Both the position numbers and the translations under genes were made by a program. The notes below the pieces were generated by a model, which worked only from the letters and a program-made list of their open reading frames with translations, was not told where the DNA came from and did no database searches. 64,000 nucleotides of DNA from Verrucomicrobiaceae bacterium (GTDB taxonomy: Bacteria > Verrucomicrobiota > Verrucomicrobiia > Verrucomicrobiales > Verrucomicrobiaceae), in the NCBI GenBank assembly GCA_019694165.1, contig JAIBCL010000025.1, forward strand, positions 23,008 to 87,007, read 5' to 3'. This document shows, piece by piece, positions 17,330-25,369 of the stretch (its first letter is position 1; every line of letters begins with the position of its first letter).

Positions 17330-18271
17330 TCATTCTTCGATGCGCGCGAGGTAGGTCAACGAACCGTCATCCTGCCGCCTTGCGATGACTGTTATCTTGC
17401 GGCGTTTTTCTCCCACCCAGCCGATGCTCTCCACGCGGCGCACCGTGTTGCCGCCGTACGTAATGTTGTTCTGGATCAATTTGTACTGGTCCGAACTCAT
17501 GCCGAGCAGGCTGATGGCCGTGTTCAGGCTCAAGCTCCCGTCATCCTCGGTGCCGTGGATGCCGTCCGCGCCGTCGCGCTCGCTGATAAGGCGGTCCACA
17601 TCGCCTTCAGACGCATTGGTGGTGGCCATGATCACGTCCTTGGTGGCGTGGCGCAGGTCGATGAGGCCGTCGCCGTACACGGAGAAGTAATCGCGCCATT
17701 CAGGCTTTACACGCGCCACGAGGTCCATGCCACGGGCGAGCTGCATCTCATCGACGGAGATGAAACCCTGATTGCGCGGTACGTCGAAGACGCCGAGAGC
17801 CTCGTAATAGTCCTTCTCCGCACCGGAGGCACGCGCGTCCTTGTCGGGGTCCACCCAGTCGGCCAGCGACTGCGCGGCGATGGTCGCATCGTCCGTGGCA
17901 AGGCCCCATTTTTCGAAAAGATTCACCACCATCTCCGTCATGCGGGGGTCGGTGATGTAGTTGATGGGAATGCGCGCGCCTTCACTGGTGAGCCACACCT
18001 CGAAGCCGCTGTCATTGCCCACTTTTTGCTTGAGCACCGGATCGGTCGATCCCACGTCGGGGTGCAGGCCCAGCACGATGCCGCACTCGGCCAGATGCAG
18101 CGTCTTGAAGTCCGCCGCATCGAGGATGGCCTCCTCGTTGCTGTAATGCACATACTGCACCACGCCGGCCACCGTCACCGCCATGAGCATGATGGCCCAG
18201 ATCATGAGCATGAGCGCGGACGCCCGCGCGCGCGCGGGCGTCGGTGTTCGATTCGGACGGGACCGCCTCAT
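17330..18271 (-). CDS. gspK: Minor pseudopilin GspK
   Basis: 313 residues from the ATG at 18271, which overlaps the gspJ stop by 4 bases (ATGA). The frame is open further upstream, but that part lies inside gspJ and reads as shadow. The N-terminus has a basic leader, then ASALMLMIWAIMLMAVTVAGVVQYV, the single hydrophobic helix. As often in GspK, the usual GFTLIE box is degenerate. The large globular domain includes PINYITDPRM, DWVDPDKDARASGAEKDYYEAL, and FISVDEMQLARGM with VYGDGLIDL, typical of GspK (SAM-like domain). It caps the pseudopilus tip with GspI and GspJ. Confidence 0.88.
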   Translation of the reverse strand: MRRSRPNRTPTPARARASALMLMIWAIMLMAVTVAGVVQYVHYSNEEAILDAADFKTLHLAECGIVLGLHPDVGSTDPVLKQKVGNDSGFEVWLTSEGARIPINYITDPRMTEMVVNLFEKWGLATDDATIAAQSLADWVDPDKDARASGAEKDYYEALGVFDVPRNQGFISVDEMQLARGMDLVARVKPEWRDYFSVYGDGLIDLRHATKDVIMATTNASEGDVDRLISERDGADGIHGTEDDGSLSLNTAISLLGMSSDQYKLIQNNITYGGNTVRRVESIGWVGEKRRKITVIARRQDDGSLTYLARIEE

Positions 18272-19197
18272 CGTCCGCTGCCTCCTCCTGAAGATGAAGG
18301 CGGTCCTCCGCCGCCGGTCGGTGCACCTCCTCCGCCTGAGGAGGGTTTTGTCGAACTGCTCGATGGTGAAGTCGAAGAACTGCTGCTGCGTCCGGTCGCG
18401 GCGCGCAGGGCGATGACCGGCACGGAGAAAACCGAGCGGATCGGCTGCGTGCGGCCTTCCATCGTGAGATTCATCTCGATGAGGTCGGGCCACTTCGTCG
18501 AACTCCATTCCTCCTCCCAGGTGTCCTCCTGCAACTTGTAGAACCGCCACGACAGCGATGCGACTGCGGGCAGCAGTGGCATCCAGTAGCGGCCCTGCTC
18601 GTCCGCCGCGGTGACGCTGTTCACGTTCTGGCTGGTCACGGACTGGTCGTCAGTCTTCGGGATCAAGTCCTCGCGTGACAGGCTTAGATTGTAGGTCTGC
18701 GTGCCGCTTGCTGTGGTCGTCGTGCTCGTCGAGCCGGTGGACTGCGTGCTATCCAGCCGCAGTCCGAGAATCGTGTCCTTGTAAGACGTGGGACTCGTGC
18801 CGAATCCGAAGGCGTGCGGCGTGCCGCTGATCGTCAGCTCCTGCATGGGCGGGTCTGTCTGATCGGTGATCTTGAGCGTGAGCGTGCCCGTGCTCGGCAT
18901 CGTCTGGAAGGTGAGACGACACAGCTCGATGAAGCGGTTCACCGAGTCGTTCTCCCGCTGCACGCGCTCGATGTCCGCGGCTCCGGTCACCGCACCTTTG
19001 ATGATGGCGAAGAGCGTGCCCGTGATCATCGCCAGGATCGTCAGCCCGATGATCACCTCGATGAGCGTGAAGCCGGCCGGTGGTCGATGGTTGTCGGTTG
19101 ATGGTCGATGATCAAACACGGCGCGAGATCGGGGGCGAGGCGGCCCGTCGGCTGGAAGTGATGACACGGATGTCCGGCGTGAATGGCGCGGCTCCAT
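18268..19197 (-). CDS. gspJ: Minor pseudopilin GspJ
   Basis: Type IV prepilin-like protein with the methylation/cleavage box PPAGFTLIEVIIGLTILAM. From the ATG at 19197 the leader is about 42 residues, long for a prepilin; an ATG at 19257 would overlap gspI by 32 bases and add 20 residues. The globular part is beta-rich with Thr/Ser-rich loops and includes LSWRFYKLQ and the late VFSVPVIAL. The last 45 or so residues are a Ser/Gly-rich tail, unusual for GspJ. The leader region coincides with an imperfect inverted repeat (19079-19225), so the start is uncertain. Confidence 0.82.
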   Translation of the reverse strand: MEPRHSRRTSVSSLPADGPPRPRSRAVFDHRPSTDNHRPPAGFTLIEVIIGLTILAMITGTLFAIIKGAVTGAADIERVQRENDSVNRFIELCRLTFQTMPSTGTLTLKITDQTDPPMQELTISGTPHAFGFGTSPTSYKDTILGLRLDSTQSTGSTSTTTTASGTQTYNLSLSREDLIPKTDDQSVTSQNVNSVTAADEQGRYWMPLLPAVASLSWRFYKLQEDTWEEEWSSTKWPDLIEMNLTMEGRTQPIRSVFSVPVIALRAATGRSSSSSTSPSSSSTKPSSGGGGAPTGGGGPPSSSGGGSGR

Positions 19198-19225
19198 CCA
19201 CGATCCATCATCCGCCAACCACCGG
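19079..19225. repeat. Inverted pair of GATGGTCGATG-type tandem repeats in the gspJ leader
   Basis: A run of imperfect GGTCGATGGTT units lies at 19079-19112. A run of inverse character (CCATCCACGATCCATCATCC) lies at about 19194-19225. They flank about 80 bases that encode the GspJ leader. The pairing is imperfect but extended. Confidence 0.6.
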
Positions 19226-19750
19226 TCACCTGCTGCTCTTCTGCGGCTGGTAAACATAAACCGTGACGGGTTCAGGTTGCTGATCCTCGGCCACGTTCGG
19301 GATCGTGGCCTTGGCGGTGAGCTTGTACAGGTCCGCCAGAGTCTTGCCGCTCTTGTTTTGCAGGCCGGCGTCTTCGAGCGTGCTGGAATAAGTGACTCCG
19401 AGACGGTCGTCCTGCTGCGTCATGGCCATCTCGCCCGTGGTTTTCTTCTTGCGCGCTTCTTCGAGAAACGACCGCAGCCCCATGCGCATGGCGCTCTCCC
19501 GGTTCAGCGTGTTCTGCACGCCCAGGGCCGTGTTCAGCGAATTCGTAAGCCCGAGCACCGCGATGGCAAAGATGGTGAGCGCGATCACGAGTTCCAGCAG
19601 GATGTAGCCGGAGCGGGAGGAGTGAATGGGGAATGACGAGTGACGTATGACGTATGCAGATTGAAGGACGACGGCTCGCCCACGCTCGGCGACGGACTCT
19701 TCCTTCGTCATTCGACATTCTGCATTCGGCATTCCCAGCTCCGGTTTCAT
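19226..19750 (-). CDS. gspI: Minor pseudopilin GspI
   Basis: 174 residues. The start overlaps the gspH stop by 4 bases. The prepilin box reads SSRSGYILLELVIALTIFAIAVLG, with cleavage expected after the glycine and the conserved glutamate at +5. The rest is a short globular domain with RMGLRSFLEEARKKK and VTYSSTLEDAG, in keeping with GspI. The leader is 47 or so residues long and contains the phrase MPNAECRMTKEE, the translation of an imperfect tandem repeat (19631-19734), not a normal leader. Confidence 0.83.
   Translation of the reverse strand: MKPELGMPNAECRMTKEESVAERGRAVVLQSAYVIRHSSFPIHSSRSGYILLELVIALTIFAIAVLGLTNSLNTALGVQNTLNRESAMRMGLRSFLEEARKKKTTGEMAMTQQDDRLGVTYSSTLEDAGLQNKSGKTLADLYKLTAKATIPNVAEDQQPEPVTVYVYQPQKSSR
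19631..19734. repeat. Inverted pair of GAATGACGA-type repeats in the gspI leader
   Basis: GAATGACGAGTGACGTATGACGTATG at 19631-19656 faces an inverse run of CATTC units (TCGTCATTCGACATTCTGC and following bases) at about 19704-19734. The spacer is about 47 bases. Both arms are translated as part of the GspI leader. Confidence 0.65.
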
Positions 19751-20481
19751 TTGGTGCTTGTCGCCTCCTTCAAGATGTCCGCCGTGAGTGCACCGTATTC
19801 CACCTGGAGGACGGCGCTGTCGTTCTGCAAGGTGACCGTCAGCGGCTGGCAGATGCCGGAGGGCTGAAAGACCCAGAGCTTCATGATGTCGCCGGCTATC
19901 TCGGTGGCGTCGGCGTCATACCACATCTTGACCGCGCAGTGCATGCCCTGGGGGAACTTGTAGTCCTCCGTCCACTCCTCGAACTTCTTCGCACTCTCCT
20001 CCGCAGACTTGGTGTAGATGACCTGATCCCCTGTCGGCCGCGAAGCGTTGGTCTCGTTCCCCGGGTCTTCCTCCGGCGGCGGTTCCTTGGCCTTCTGCTC
20101 CACTTCATCGAGGAACTCGGTGAGACCCGCCAGTTGCAAATAAGGACTCAGATACCTGGATGCGGTGAAGCCCGTGCTGCGAAACACCACCTGGTAAGGC
20201 CGCTTCTCCTTCATCGCGCGCAGCCGCGCCTCCTTCGCCAGCCGCGTGAGCGCCTCCACCGGCTCCCGCGTCTGCTGCTCGGCCTGCAGCCCCTTGAACG
20301 TCGGTATCGCCGCCGCCGCGATGATGATGATGATCGTCATCGCGATGACGACTTCGACGAGGGTGAAGCCGCGGGGGCGGAATGACGAATGACGGAATGG
20401 CGGAGAACGATGGTGACGAACCGCCGGGGGCACGATGGCGCCGGCGCATTCGTCATTCGTCATTCTGCATCCGGCATTCAT
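19747..20481 (-). CDS. gspH: Pseudopilin GspH-like
   Basis: 244 residues; the start overlaps the gspG stop by 4 bases. The prepilin box is RPRGFTLVEVVIAMTIIIIIAAAAIPTF. After the helix comes a region rich in charged residues, then a beta part ending in ALTADILKEATSTK. Position between gspG and gspI, and size, support GspH; sequence identity across the globular domain is not recognisable by eye. The leader of 38 residues includes MNAGCRMTNDE, again the translation of a repeat (20380-20481). Confidence 0.8.
   Translation of the reverse strand: MNAGCRMTNDECAGAIVPPAVRHHRSPPFRHSSFRPRGFTLVEVVIAMTIIIIIAAAAIPTFKGLQAEQQTREPVEALTRLAKEARLRAMKEKRPYQVVFRSTGFTASRYLSPYLQLAGLTEFLDEVEQKAKEPPPEEDPGNETNASRPTGDQVIYTKSAEESAKKFEEWTEDYKFPQGMHCAVKMWYDADATEIAGDIMKLWVFQPSGICQPLTVTLQNDSAVLQVEYGALTADILKEATSTK
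20380..20481. repeat. Inverted pair of GAATGACGA-type repeats in the gspH leader
   Basis: GAATGACGAATGACGGAATGG at about 20380-20400 faces CATTCGTCATTCGTCATTC and following CATTC units at 20448-20481. The arms pair over 15 or more bases. The right arm includes the start codon of gspH and its overlap with the gspG stop. Confidence 0.7.
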
Positions 20482-20936
20482 TTCGCCTCTGACTTCTTCC
20501 AGTTCCCGATGTCATCCTCGTTGCCGTCCACGCCGTCCTTGCCGATGGAGTAGAGGTCATAGGACTTCTTCGACTTCGTGGCCGGGTAGCGGTACTTGTA
20601 TTCCTGGCCCCAAGGATCCTTCGGCATGTCTTCCATGAGCTGAATCCAGCGCTCGGGCACCGGCTCCGTGGTGGGCTTTTCCACCAGTGCCTTGATGCCC
20701 TGTTCCGTGGTTGGCGGGCGCATGTTCCGCGCCTCGTAAAGCTGGAGCTGGGTGGAGATGGCCTGGATGTCGCCCTCGACCTTCGTCTCCTTGGCGACAT
20801 CGACGTTGCCCTTCAGCATGTAGATCGCGCCGGAGGCAAGGATGGAGATGATGGTGAGCACGATCACGATCTCGATGAGCGTGAATCCGCGCGGCCGGGT
20901 GATGCGTGAATGGTGGATGGTGGATGGTGTTTTCAT
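20478..20936 (-). CDS. gspG: Major pseudopilin GspG
   Basis: 152 residues and the clearest pseudopilin of the set. Leader, then RPRGFTLIEIVIVLTIISILA. Family marks are ARNMRPPTTEQGIKALVEKP, MPKDPWGQEYKYRYP, and YDLYSIGKDGVDGNEDDIGNW, which holds the calcium-binding loop. GspG polymerises into the pseudopilus that drives export through GspD. The leader is 17 residues and rich in His/Ser/Thr because it translates a GGATGGTG repeat. Confidence 0.95.
   Translation of the reverse strand: MKTPSTIHHSRITRPRGFTLIEIVIVLTIISILASGAIYMLKGNVDVAKETKVEGDIQAISTQLQLYEARNMRPPTTEQGIKALVEKPTTEPVPERWIQLMEDMPKDPWGQEYKYRYPATKSKKSYDLYSIGKDGVDGNEDDIGNWKKSEAK
20901..20929. repeat. Tandem TGGATGGTG repeat in the gspG leader
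   Basis: Imperfect direct repeats (GAATGGTGGATGGTGGATGG) within the first codons of gspG. Unlike the other junctions, I see no inverted partner next to it. Confidence 0.6.
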
Positions 20937-21005
20937 GCGGTGGAGGGGACGGTGTGCTGGTGTTTTGAAATGGAAGCCGGCGGTGCGGAAAAAGTTTCGA
21001 CGTCA

Positions 21006-22250
21006 TCAATGATGACCGCGGATGCCGGACACGGACTGGAAGATGGCGGACACGATGGAATACGCAACGAGGCCCACGATGACCGCCATAAAAATGATGA
21101 TCACCGGCGAGATCATCGCCGTCATGCGCTTGATCTTCTTGTCCAGCTCCTTGTCATAGCGGCCGGCGCATTTCTCCAGCGACTTGCCCAGATTCCCCGT
21201 TTGCTCGCCCACGGCGATCATGTCCACCAGCAGCAGCGGGAAGTGCCCCACCTTCTTCAGCGCACCGGAGAGTGTGGCACCCTCGCTAACCATCGTCGTC
21301 ACCTTCGCCAGCAGGTCCTGGATGAAGACGTTCACCGAAATCTTTGAAACGAGCCGGATGCCATTGAGCAGCGGCACGCCATTGGAGATCAGGTTCCCCA
21401 ACGAGTGCGCGAACTGCGCGTAAAAGCGCGTGGCCATCACCGGCCCGGCCAGCGGGAGGCGCAGCTTCGCCTCATGCCACCACATGCGGCCTTTCGGCGT
21501 GCCGACATAGGCCTTGAAGAGGAGCGCGATGGTCACGAGCACGATGAGGATCAGCCACCACCATGTGCCGAGGAAGGTGTTGAACTTGATGAGTATCTGC
21601 GTGGCCATCGGCAGCTTCTGCCCGCTTTTGGAGAGCAGGTCCGTGATCTGCGGCACCATGAAGGTCATGAACACGATCATCAAGACCACGCACGCGCCGA
21701 TGAGGAATGCAGGATAGATCATCGCCTGCGTCACCTTGCTCTGCAGCTCGGACATCACCTGCAAGTTAGCCGAGAGGCGGCGCAGGATCGGCGCGAGCGA
21801 GCCGGACACCTCGCCTGCCGCCGCGAGGTTGCAGTAAAGGTCATCAAAGCTCGGCGAGGCCTTCTTCAGCGCCTTCGCCACCGTCGAGCCTTCGCGCAAT
21901 TGCTCGCGGATGATGCCCGCAACCTGCCGCACGCCCGCGGCCTCCTGCCGCTCCTGAATCACCCGCAGCGCCTGATCGATCTGCAATCCGCCGTCGAGCA
22001 GATCCGCCAGCTCCTCGGTGAAGAGGATGAGCTGCGTGCGCTTCAGCTTCACCGGCTCGCTGCCCTCCTGTTTCGCTGACGACTTCGCCGACGCCGCGGC
22101 ATTGGCCGCCTTCAACTCCTCCGCAACGCGCACCGGCGTGAGGGACTGCGCCTCCAGCTTCCGGAACGCCTCCGCCCGCGAGCCGACGCTGAGCGTGCCG
22201 GTGATCTGCTGTCCGGTGGCGTTGAGGGCGGTGTACGTGAAGGCGGGCAT
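21006..22250 (-). CDS. gspF: T2SS inner-membrane platform protein GspF
   Basis: 414 residues, the family's usual length. The N-terminal FTYTALNATGQQITGTLSVGS is the standard opening. Two T2SSF helical domains follow: the first includes FTEELADLLDGGLQIDQALRVI and AAAGEVSGSLAPIL; the second includes FAHSLGNLISNGVPLLNGIRLV and VDMIAVGEQTGNLGKSLEK. Each is followed by membrane helices (LIGACVVLMIVFMTFMVPQI; WWWLILIVLVTIALL; SPVIIIFMAVIVGLVAYSIV). A 20-residue Ala/Ser/Lys-rich insert lies near residues 47-65. It bridges the GspE ATPase to the pseudopilus base. Confidence 0.95.
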   Translation of the reverse strand: MPAFTYTALNATGQQITGTLSVGSRAEAFRKLEAQSLTPVRVAEELKAANAAASAKSSAKQEGSEPVKLKRTQLILFTEELADLLDGGLQIDQALRVIQERQEAAGVRQVAGIIREQLREGSTVAKALKKASPSFDDLYCNLAAAGEVSGSLAPILRRLSANLQVMSELQSKVTQAMIYPAFLIGACVVLMIVFMTFMVPQITDLLSKSGQKLPMATQILIKFNTFLGTWWWLILIVLVTIALLFKAYVGTPKGRMWWHEAKLRLPLAGPVMATRFYAQFAHSLGNLISNGVPLLNGIRLVSKISVNVFIQDLLAKVTTMVSEGATLSGALKKVGHFPLLLVDMIAVGEQTGNLGKSLEKCAGRYDKELDKKIKRMTAMISPVIIIFMAVIVGLVAYSIVSAIFQSVSGIRGHH

Positions 22251-22258
22251 GGGGGAAT

Positions 22259-22374
22259 CAGTATTCAGTGTTCAGTGTTCAGTGTTCAGTCGATAGCAGG
22301 TTGAAAGGAAAACGAGGAACGCGGCAGTTAGCGGTTTCAGCGGAACTGAATACTGAAAACTGAATACTGAAAAC
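22259..22374. repeat. Inverted pair of TTCAGTG/ACTGAA repeats between gspE and gspF
   Basis: CAGTATTCAGTGTTCAGTG and further units at 22259-22290 face AACTGAATACTGAAAACTGA and further units at 22344-22374. The arms pair imperfectly for about 28 bases across a 53-base spacer. This one lies wholly between genes. Confidence 0.75.
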
Positions 22375-22385
22375 TTGCCCCTCCC

Positions 22386-24113
22386 TCACTCGCTCGCCGC
22401 CGTCACCGTCAGCACCTCATCCAGCGTCGTGCGTCCTTCCCATGCCTTGCGGAAGCCGTAGTGCCGCATCGTGGCCATGCCGTCGGCGGCAGCCTGGGCG
22501 CGGAATTCTGAGATCGTCGCGCGGTTGTTGATCAGCTCCTGCATCTTCTCCGTCATCATGCAGATTTCCATGATCGCCATCCGGCCCATGAAGCCCGTGT
22601 TGCGGCACGAGCGGCAGCCGACCGGCTTGCACAGGCCGCCCTTCCACTCCATCGGGAAGTTCACCGAGCGCAGGAAGCTGTCCTCATAATGCGTCGGCTG
22701 CTTGCAATGCGGGCACAGAGTTCTGACAAGGCGCTGCGCCTGAATCGCGCGCACCGATGACGAAATCATGAACGGCTCGATGCCCATGTCGAGCAGGCGC
22801 GAGATGCCGCCCACGGCGTCGTTCGTGTGCAACGTCGAGAACACCAGGTGGCCCGTGAGCGCACCGCGGATGGCGATCTCCACCGTCTCGTGGTCGCGCA
22901 TTTCACCGACCATGATCACGTTCGGGTCACCACGCAAAATGGAGCGCAGACCGGCGGCGAAGGTGAGGTCGATCTCCGGCTTCACGGCGATCTGCACCAC
23001 GCCGTCGAGTTTGTTTTCCACCGGATCCTCGATCGTGACGATGCGGCGGTCCTTCGTGTTCAGTTCCTTGAGGAAGGTGTAGAGCGTCGTGCTCTTGCCG
23101 GAACCCGTCGGCCCTGTCACGAGAATGATGCCGTTCGGACTCTTGAGCAGCTTGCGGACCTTGTCCTCCGTCTCCTCGTCCATGCCGATGCGCGACATGT
23201 CAAACTTCTGGCGCGTGAGCAAGCGCAGCGCCACGCTCTCACCGTTCACGGAGGGGATCGTCGCCACGCGCACGTCGATCGGCTCGCCGTCGAGTTCGAG
23301 GTTGATGCGGCCGTCCTGCGGCAGGCGGCGCTCCGCGATGTCGAGGTGCGCCATGATCTTGAGGCGGGATACGAGCGACGACTGCAGCAGGCGCATGTTC
23401 GGCGGCACCGGCACTTCGAGCAGCTTGCCATCCACGCGGTAGCGGATGCGCAGGTCCTTCTCCAGCGGCTCCACATGAATGTCCGTCGCACGCTCCTTGA
23501 GGGCCTCGCGGAAGATTTGATTCACGAAGTTCATCACCGTGGCCTCTTCGTCGGCCTCGTCGAGCACGTTCACTTCCTGCGCCAGATCATCGGGCTCCGT
23601 GCTCGCGTCGCGGCCTTCGAGCAGCTCCTCGAAATTCTCCGCACCCACGCCGTAGCCCTGATGCAGCGCTTCGAGAATCCGGTGACGGCTGGCGATCTGC
23701 CAGTGTACTTTTTTCCGCAGCTCGTGCCCCACCGCCTGGCGCGCGTCGAGATTGAAGGGATCGTAGGTGAGCAAGGTCACCTCCAGCCCGCTGATGTGCG
23801 TGGGATAAATCCGATGTCGCAGCGCCAGCTTCGCCGGGAAGCGGTTGTGCAGCCCCTCTGCCGCATCATCAGAGCCGTTCGTGGCGAATGCCATGTGAAG
23901 GCGGCCCGCCAGCGTCTCGAGGAAGCGGTCCTCGTCCATGACATTCGCATCGAGCGCGGCATCGACGAGAGGCTGGCGTTTCTCCGACGCATTCTCCAAT
24001 GCCAGGCGCAGCCGCGAGTTGTCGCGGCAGCCGGCATCGGTGGCGCTGGAGAGAAGGACGTCGATCAGGGAAGTAGAAGGCATTTTCGGAGGCGTGTAGA
24101 ACGTGGCGGGCAT
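22386..24113 (-). CDS. gspE: T2SS/type IV pilus assembly ATPase GspE
   Basis: About 575 residues if it starts at the ATG at 24113 (MPATFYTPP). ATGs at 24083 and 24152 are alternatives, and none has a clear ribosome-binding site. The frame is open to 24410 but that part overlaps the permease gene and reads as shadow. Motifs are MshEN-like N-domain, Walker A GPTGSGKSTTL, Asp box VTIEDPVE, Walker B RSILRGDPNVIMVGEMRD, His box GHLVFSTLHTNDA, and a tetracysteine zinc motif (CPHCKQP with CRSCRNTG). It powers pseudopilus assembly. Confidence 0.93.
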   Translation of the reverse strand: MPATFYTPPKMPSTSLIDVLLSSATDAGCRDNSRLRLALENASEKRQPLVDAALDANVMDEDRFLETLAGRLHMAFATNGSDDAAEGLHNRFPAKLALRHRIYPTHISGLEVTLLTYDPFNLDARQAVGHELRKKVHWQIASRHRILEALHQGYGVGAENFEELLEGRDASTEPDDLAQEVNVLDEADEEATVMNFVNQIFREALKERATDIHVEPLEKDLRIRYRVDGKLLEVPVPPNMRLLQSSLVSRLKIMAHLDIAERRLPQDGRINLELDGEPIDVRVATIPSVNGESVALRLLTRQKFDMSRIGMDEETEDKVRKLLKSPNGIILVTGPTGSGKSTTLYTFLKELNTKDRRIVTIEDPVENKLDGVVQIAVKPEIDLTFAAGLRSILRGDPNVIMVGEMRDHETVEIAIRGALTGHLVFSTLHTNDAVGGISRLLDMGIEPFMISSSVRAIQAQRLVRTLCPHCKQPTHYEDSFLRSVNFPMEWKGGLCKPVGCRSCRNTGFMGRMAIMEICMMTEKMQELINNRATISEFRAQAAADGMATMRHYGFRKAWEGRTTLDEVLTVTAASE

Positions 24114-24184
24114 CACGAAGTTGCGCTGGATTTCGGAGGTTCGGCGGGGCATGCGCACGATTGGCGTGCTGATCCTGGGACCGG

Positions 24185-25369
24185 CTACCGCAGTGCCCGC
24201 AGCACGAGCGCGGGACCCAGTTTGAGGACGAGCAGCACGGTGGCAGCGGCGACGATCACTCCAGCGATGCCGATGAGCGCCACCTCGAAGGCCTTGATGG
24301 CGGCGAGCGTGCGCGGCGGAATGCCGATGTCGCCGAGGGTGGCGAATTCCCGGGCGCGCATTTTGAATGAGAGGGTGAAAACGATGAATGAAATGGCCGC
24401 CGCGGCGCACGCGAGCAGCGCGAGGCCCGCGACGACGGCGCCCTCGATGCGGAAGAGCGTGGAGAGCACGGTGTCCAGTTCGTCCCGCGGACGGATGAGC
24501 TGCGCGGCGGCCTTCGCGTCTTGATAGCGCCCGGCGAGAATGGCCTCGGACTTCGCATCGTGTGGCAGGACGATGGCGGCGGTGACGGGGTAGCCGGCCA
24601 CGTCGCCGTGGAAGTGGAAGCTCCCGATGTTGGCCTCCGTCACCTCATTGAACATGCGCACGGCGGCGTTGCCCACGACGTTGCCTGCCTCCCGCTTAAG
24701 CACGTTCGCGCCGGCGTCGGCCTGCGCGAGGTCGTCGTGTCCATGCGCGCGGCCCTCGATGAGCCACGCGGTTTTCACATCGACGAAGACGGCGGCGTCG
24801 TCCGGCGAGAAGGATTCCGCCAGCACGCCGCTCACGCGCATTTTCAGAGGATAGATGCCGGCGATGTCGAACACCTGCTCGGGCGACGAGAAAATGAAGT
24901 CGCCAGGCTTGATGCCGCGTTCACGAGCGACGTGCGCGCCGACGACGCAGTCTCCAAGGCGCGTGAAGAGCCGTCCGCTGGCGGCGACGAGTCTGCGAAA
25001 TGAAAAATACTCCAGCTCCGTGCCGACGATGGGCGCCTCCTGCGCATGGTGGCGCACATGCAGCGGGATCGCATCGGCGAAGCCGGTGGCCCGGACTTCA
25101 TCGATCTGCCGCATCAGGACGGGCTCGACCGGCTGGCGGCGGTAGTACAGCGCGGTGAGCATCAGATCGAGCGCACTGCCGCGCGCGCCGAGCACCTGGG
25201 GCGTGGCGGCCGCACGGGCGCGCATTTCACGCTCGACGGTCTTCGCAAAGACCCGCACCGCCGCCGGCAGTGCGAGCGCCGCGCCGAGCGCGAGGGAGAG
25301 CAGCAGCGACTGCATGCGATGCCGCATCACATAGCGCGCGGCGAGTTGCAGGGCGGCGGACGGACTCAT
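24185..25369 (-). CDS. FtsX/MacB-type ABC transporter permease
   Basis: 394 residues. An N-terminal membrane helix (LLLSLALGAALALPAAVRVFA) is followed by a periplasmic domain of about 220 residues, then three C-terminal helices (VVAGLALLACAAAAISFIVFTL; VALIGIAGVIVAAATVLLVL and one between) with the FtsX-style REFATLGDIGIPPRTL loop. The start overlaps the ATPase stop by 4 bases, so the two form one transporter. Such mechanotransmission-type pairs move lipoproteins, peptides or toxins or regulate cell-wall enzymes. It lies 71 bases upstream of gspE on the same strand. A link to secretion is possible, not shown. Confidence 0.83.
   Translation of the reverse strand: MSPSAALQLAARYVMRHRMQSLLLSLALGAALALPAAVRVFAKTVEREMRARAAATPQVLGARGSALDLMLTALYYRRQPVEPVLMRQIDEVRATGFADAIPLHVRHHAQEAPIVGTELEYFSFRRLVAASGRLFTRLGDCVVGAHVARERGIKPGDFIFSSPEQVFDIAGIYPLKMRVSGVLAESFSPDDAAVFVDVKTAWLIEGRAHGHDDLAQADAGANVLKREAGNVVGNAAVRMFNEVTEANIGSFHFHGDVAGYPVTAAIVLPHDAKSEAILAGRYQDAKAAAQLIRPRDELDTVLSTLFRIEGAVVAGLALLACAAAAISFIVFTLSFKMRAREFATLGDIGIPPRTLAAIKAFEVALIGIAGVIVAAATVLLVLKLGPALVLRALR

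Noticed and set aside
16061..18541. An 826-codon plus-strand frame opposite gspL and gspK
   Set aside because: It spans two genes and their gap, with no start signal and His/Arg-rich composition typical of antisense frames.
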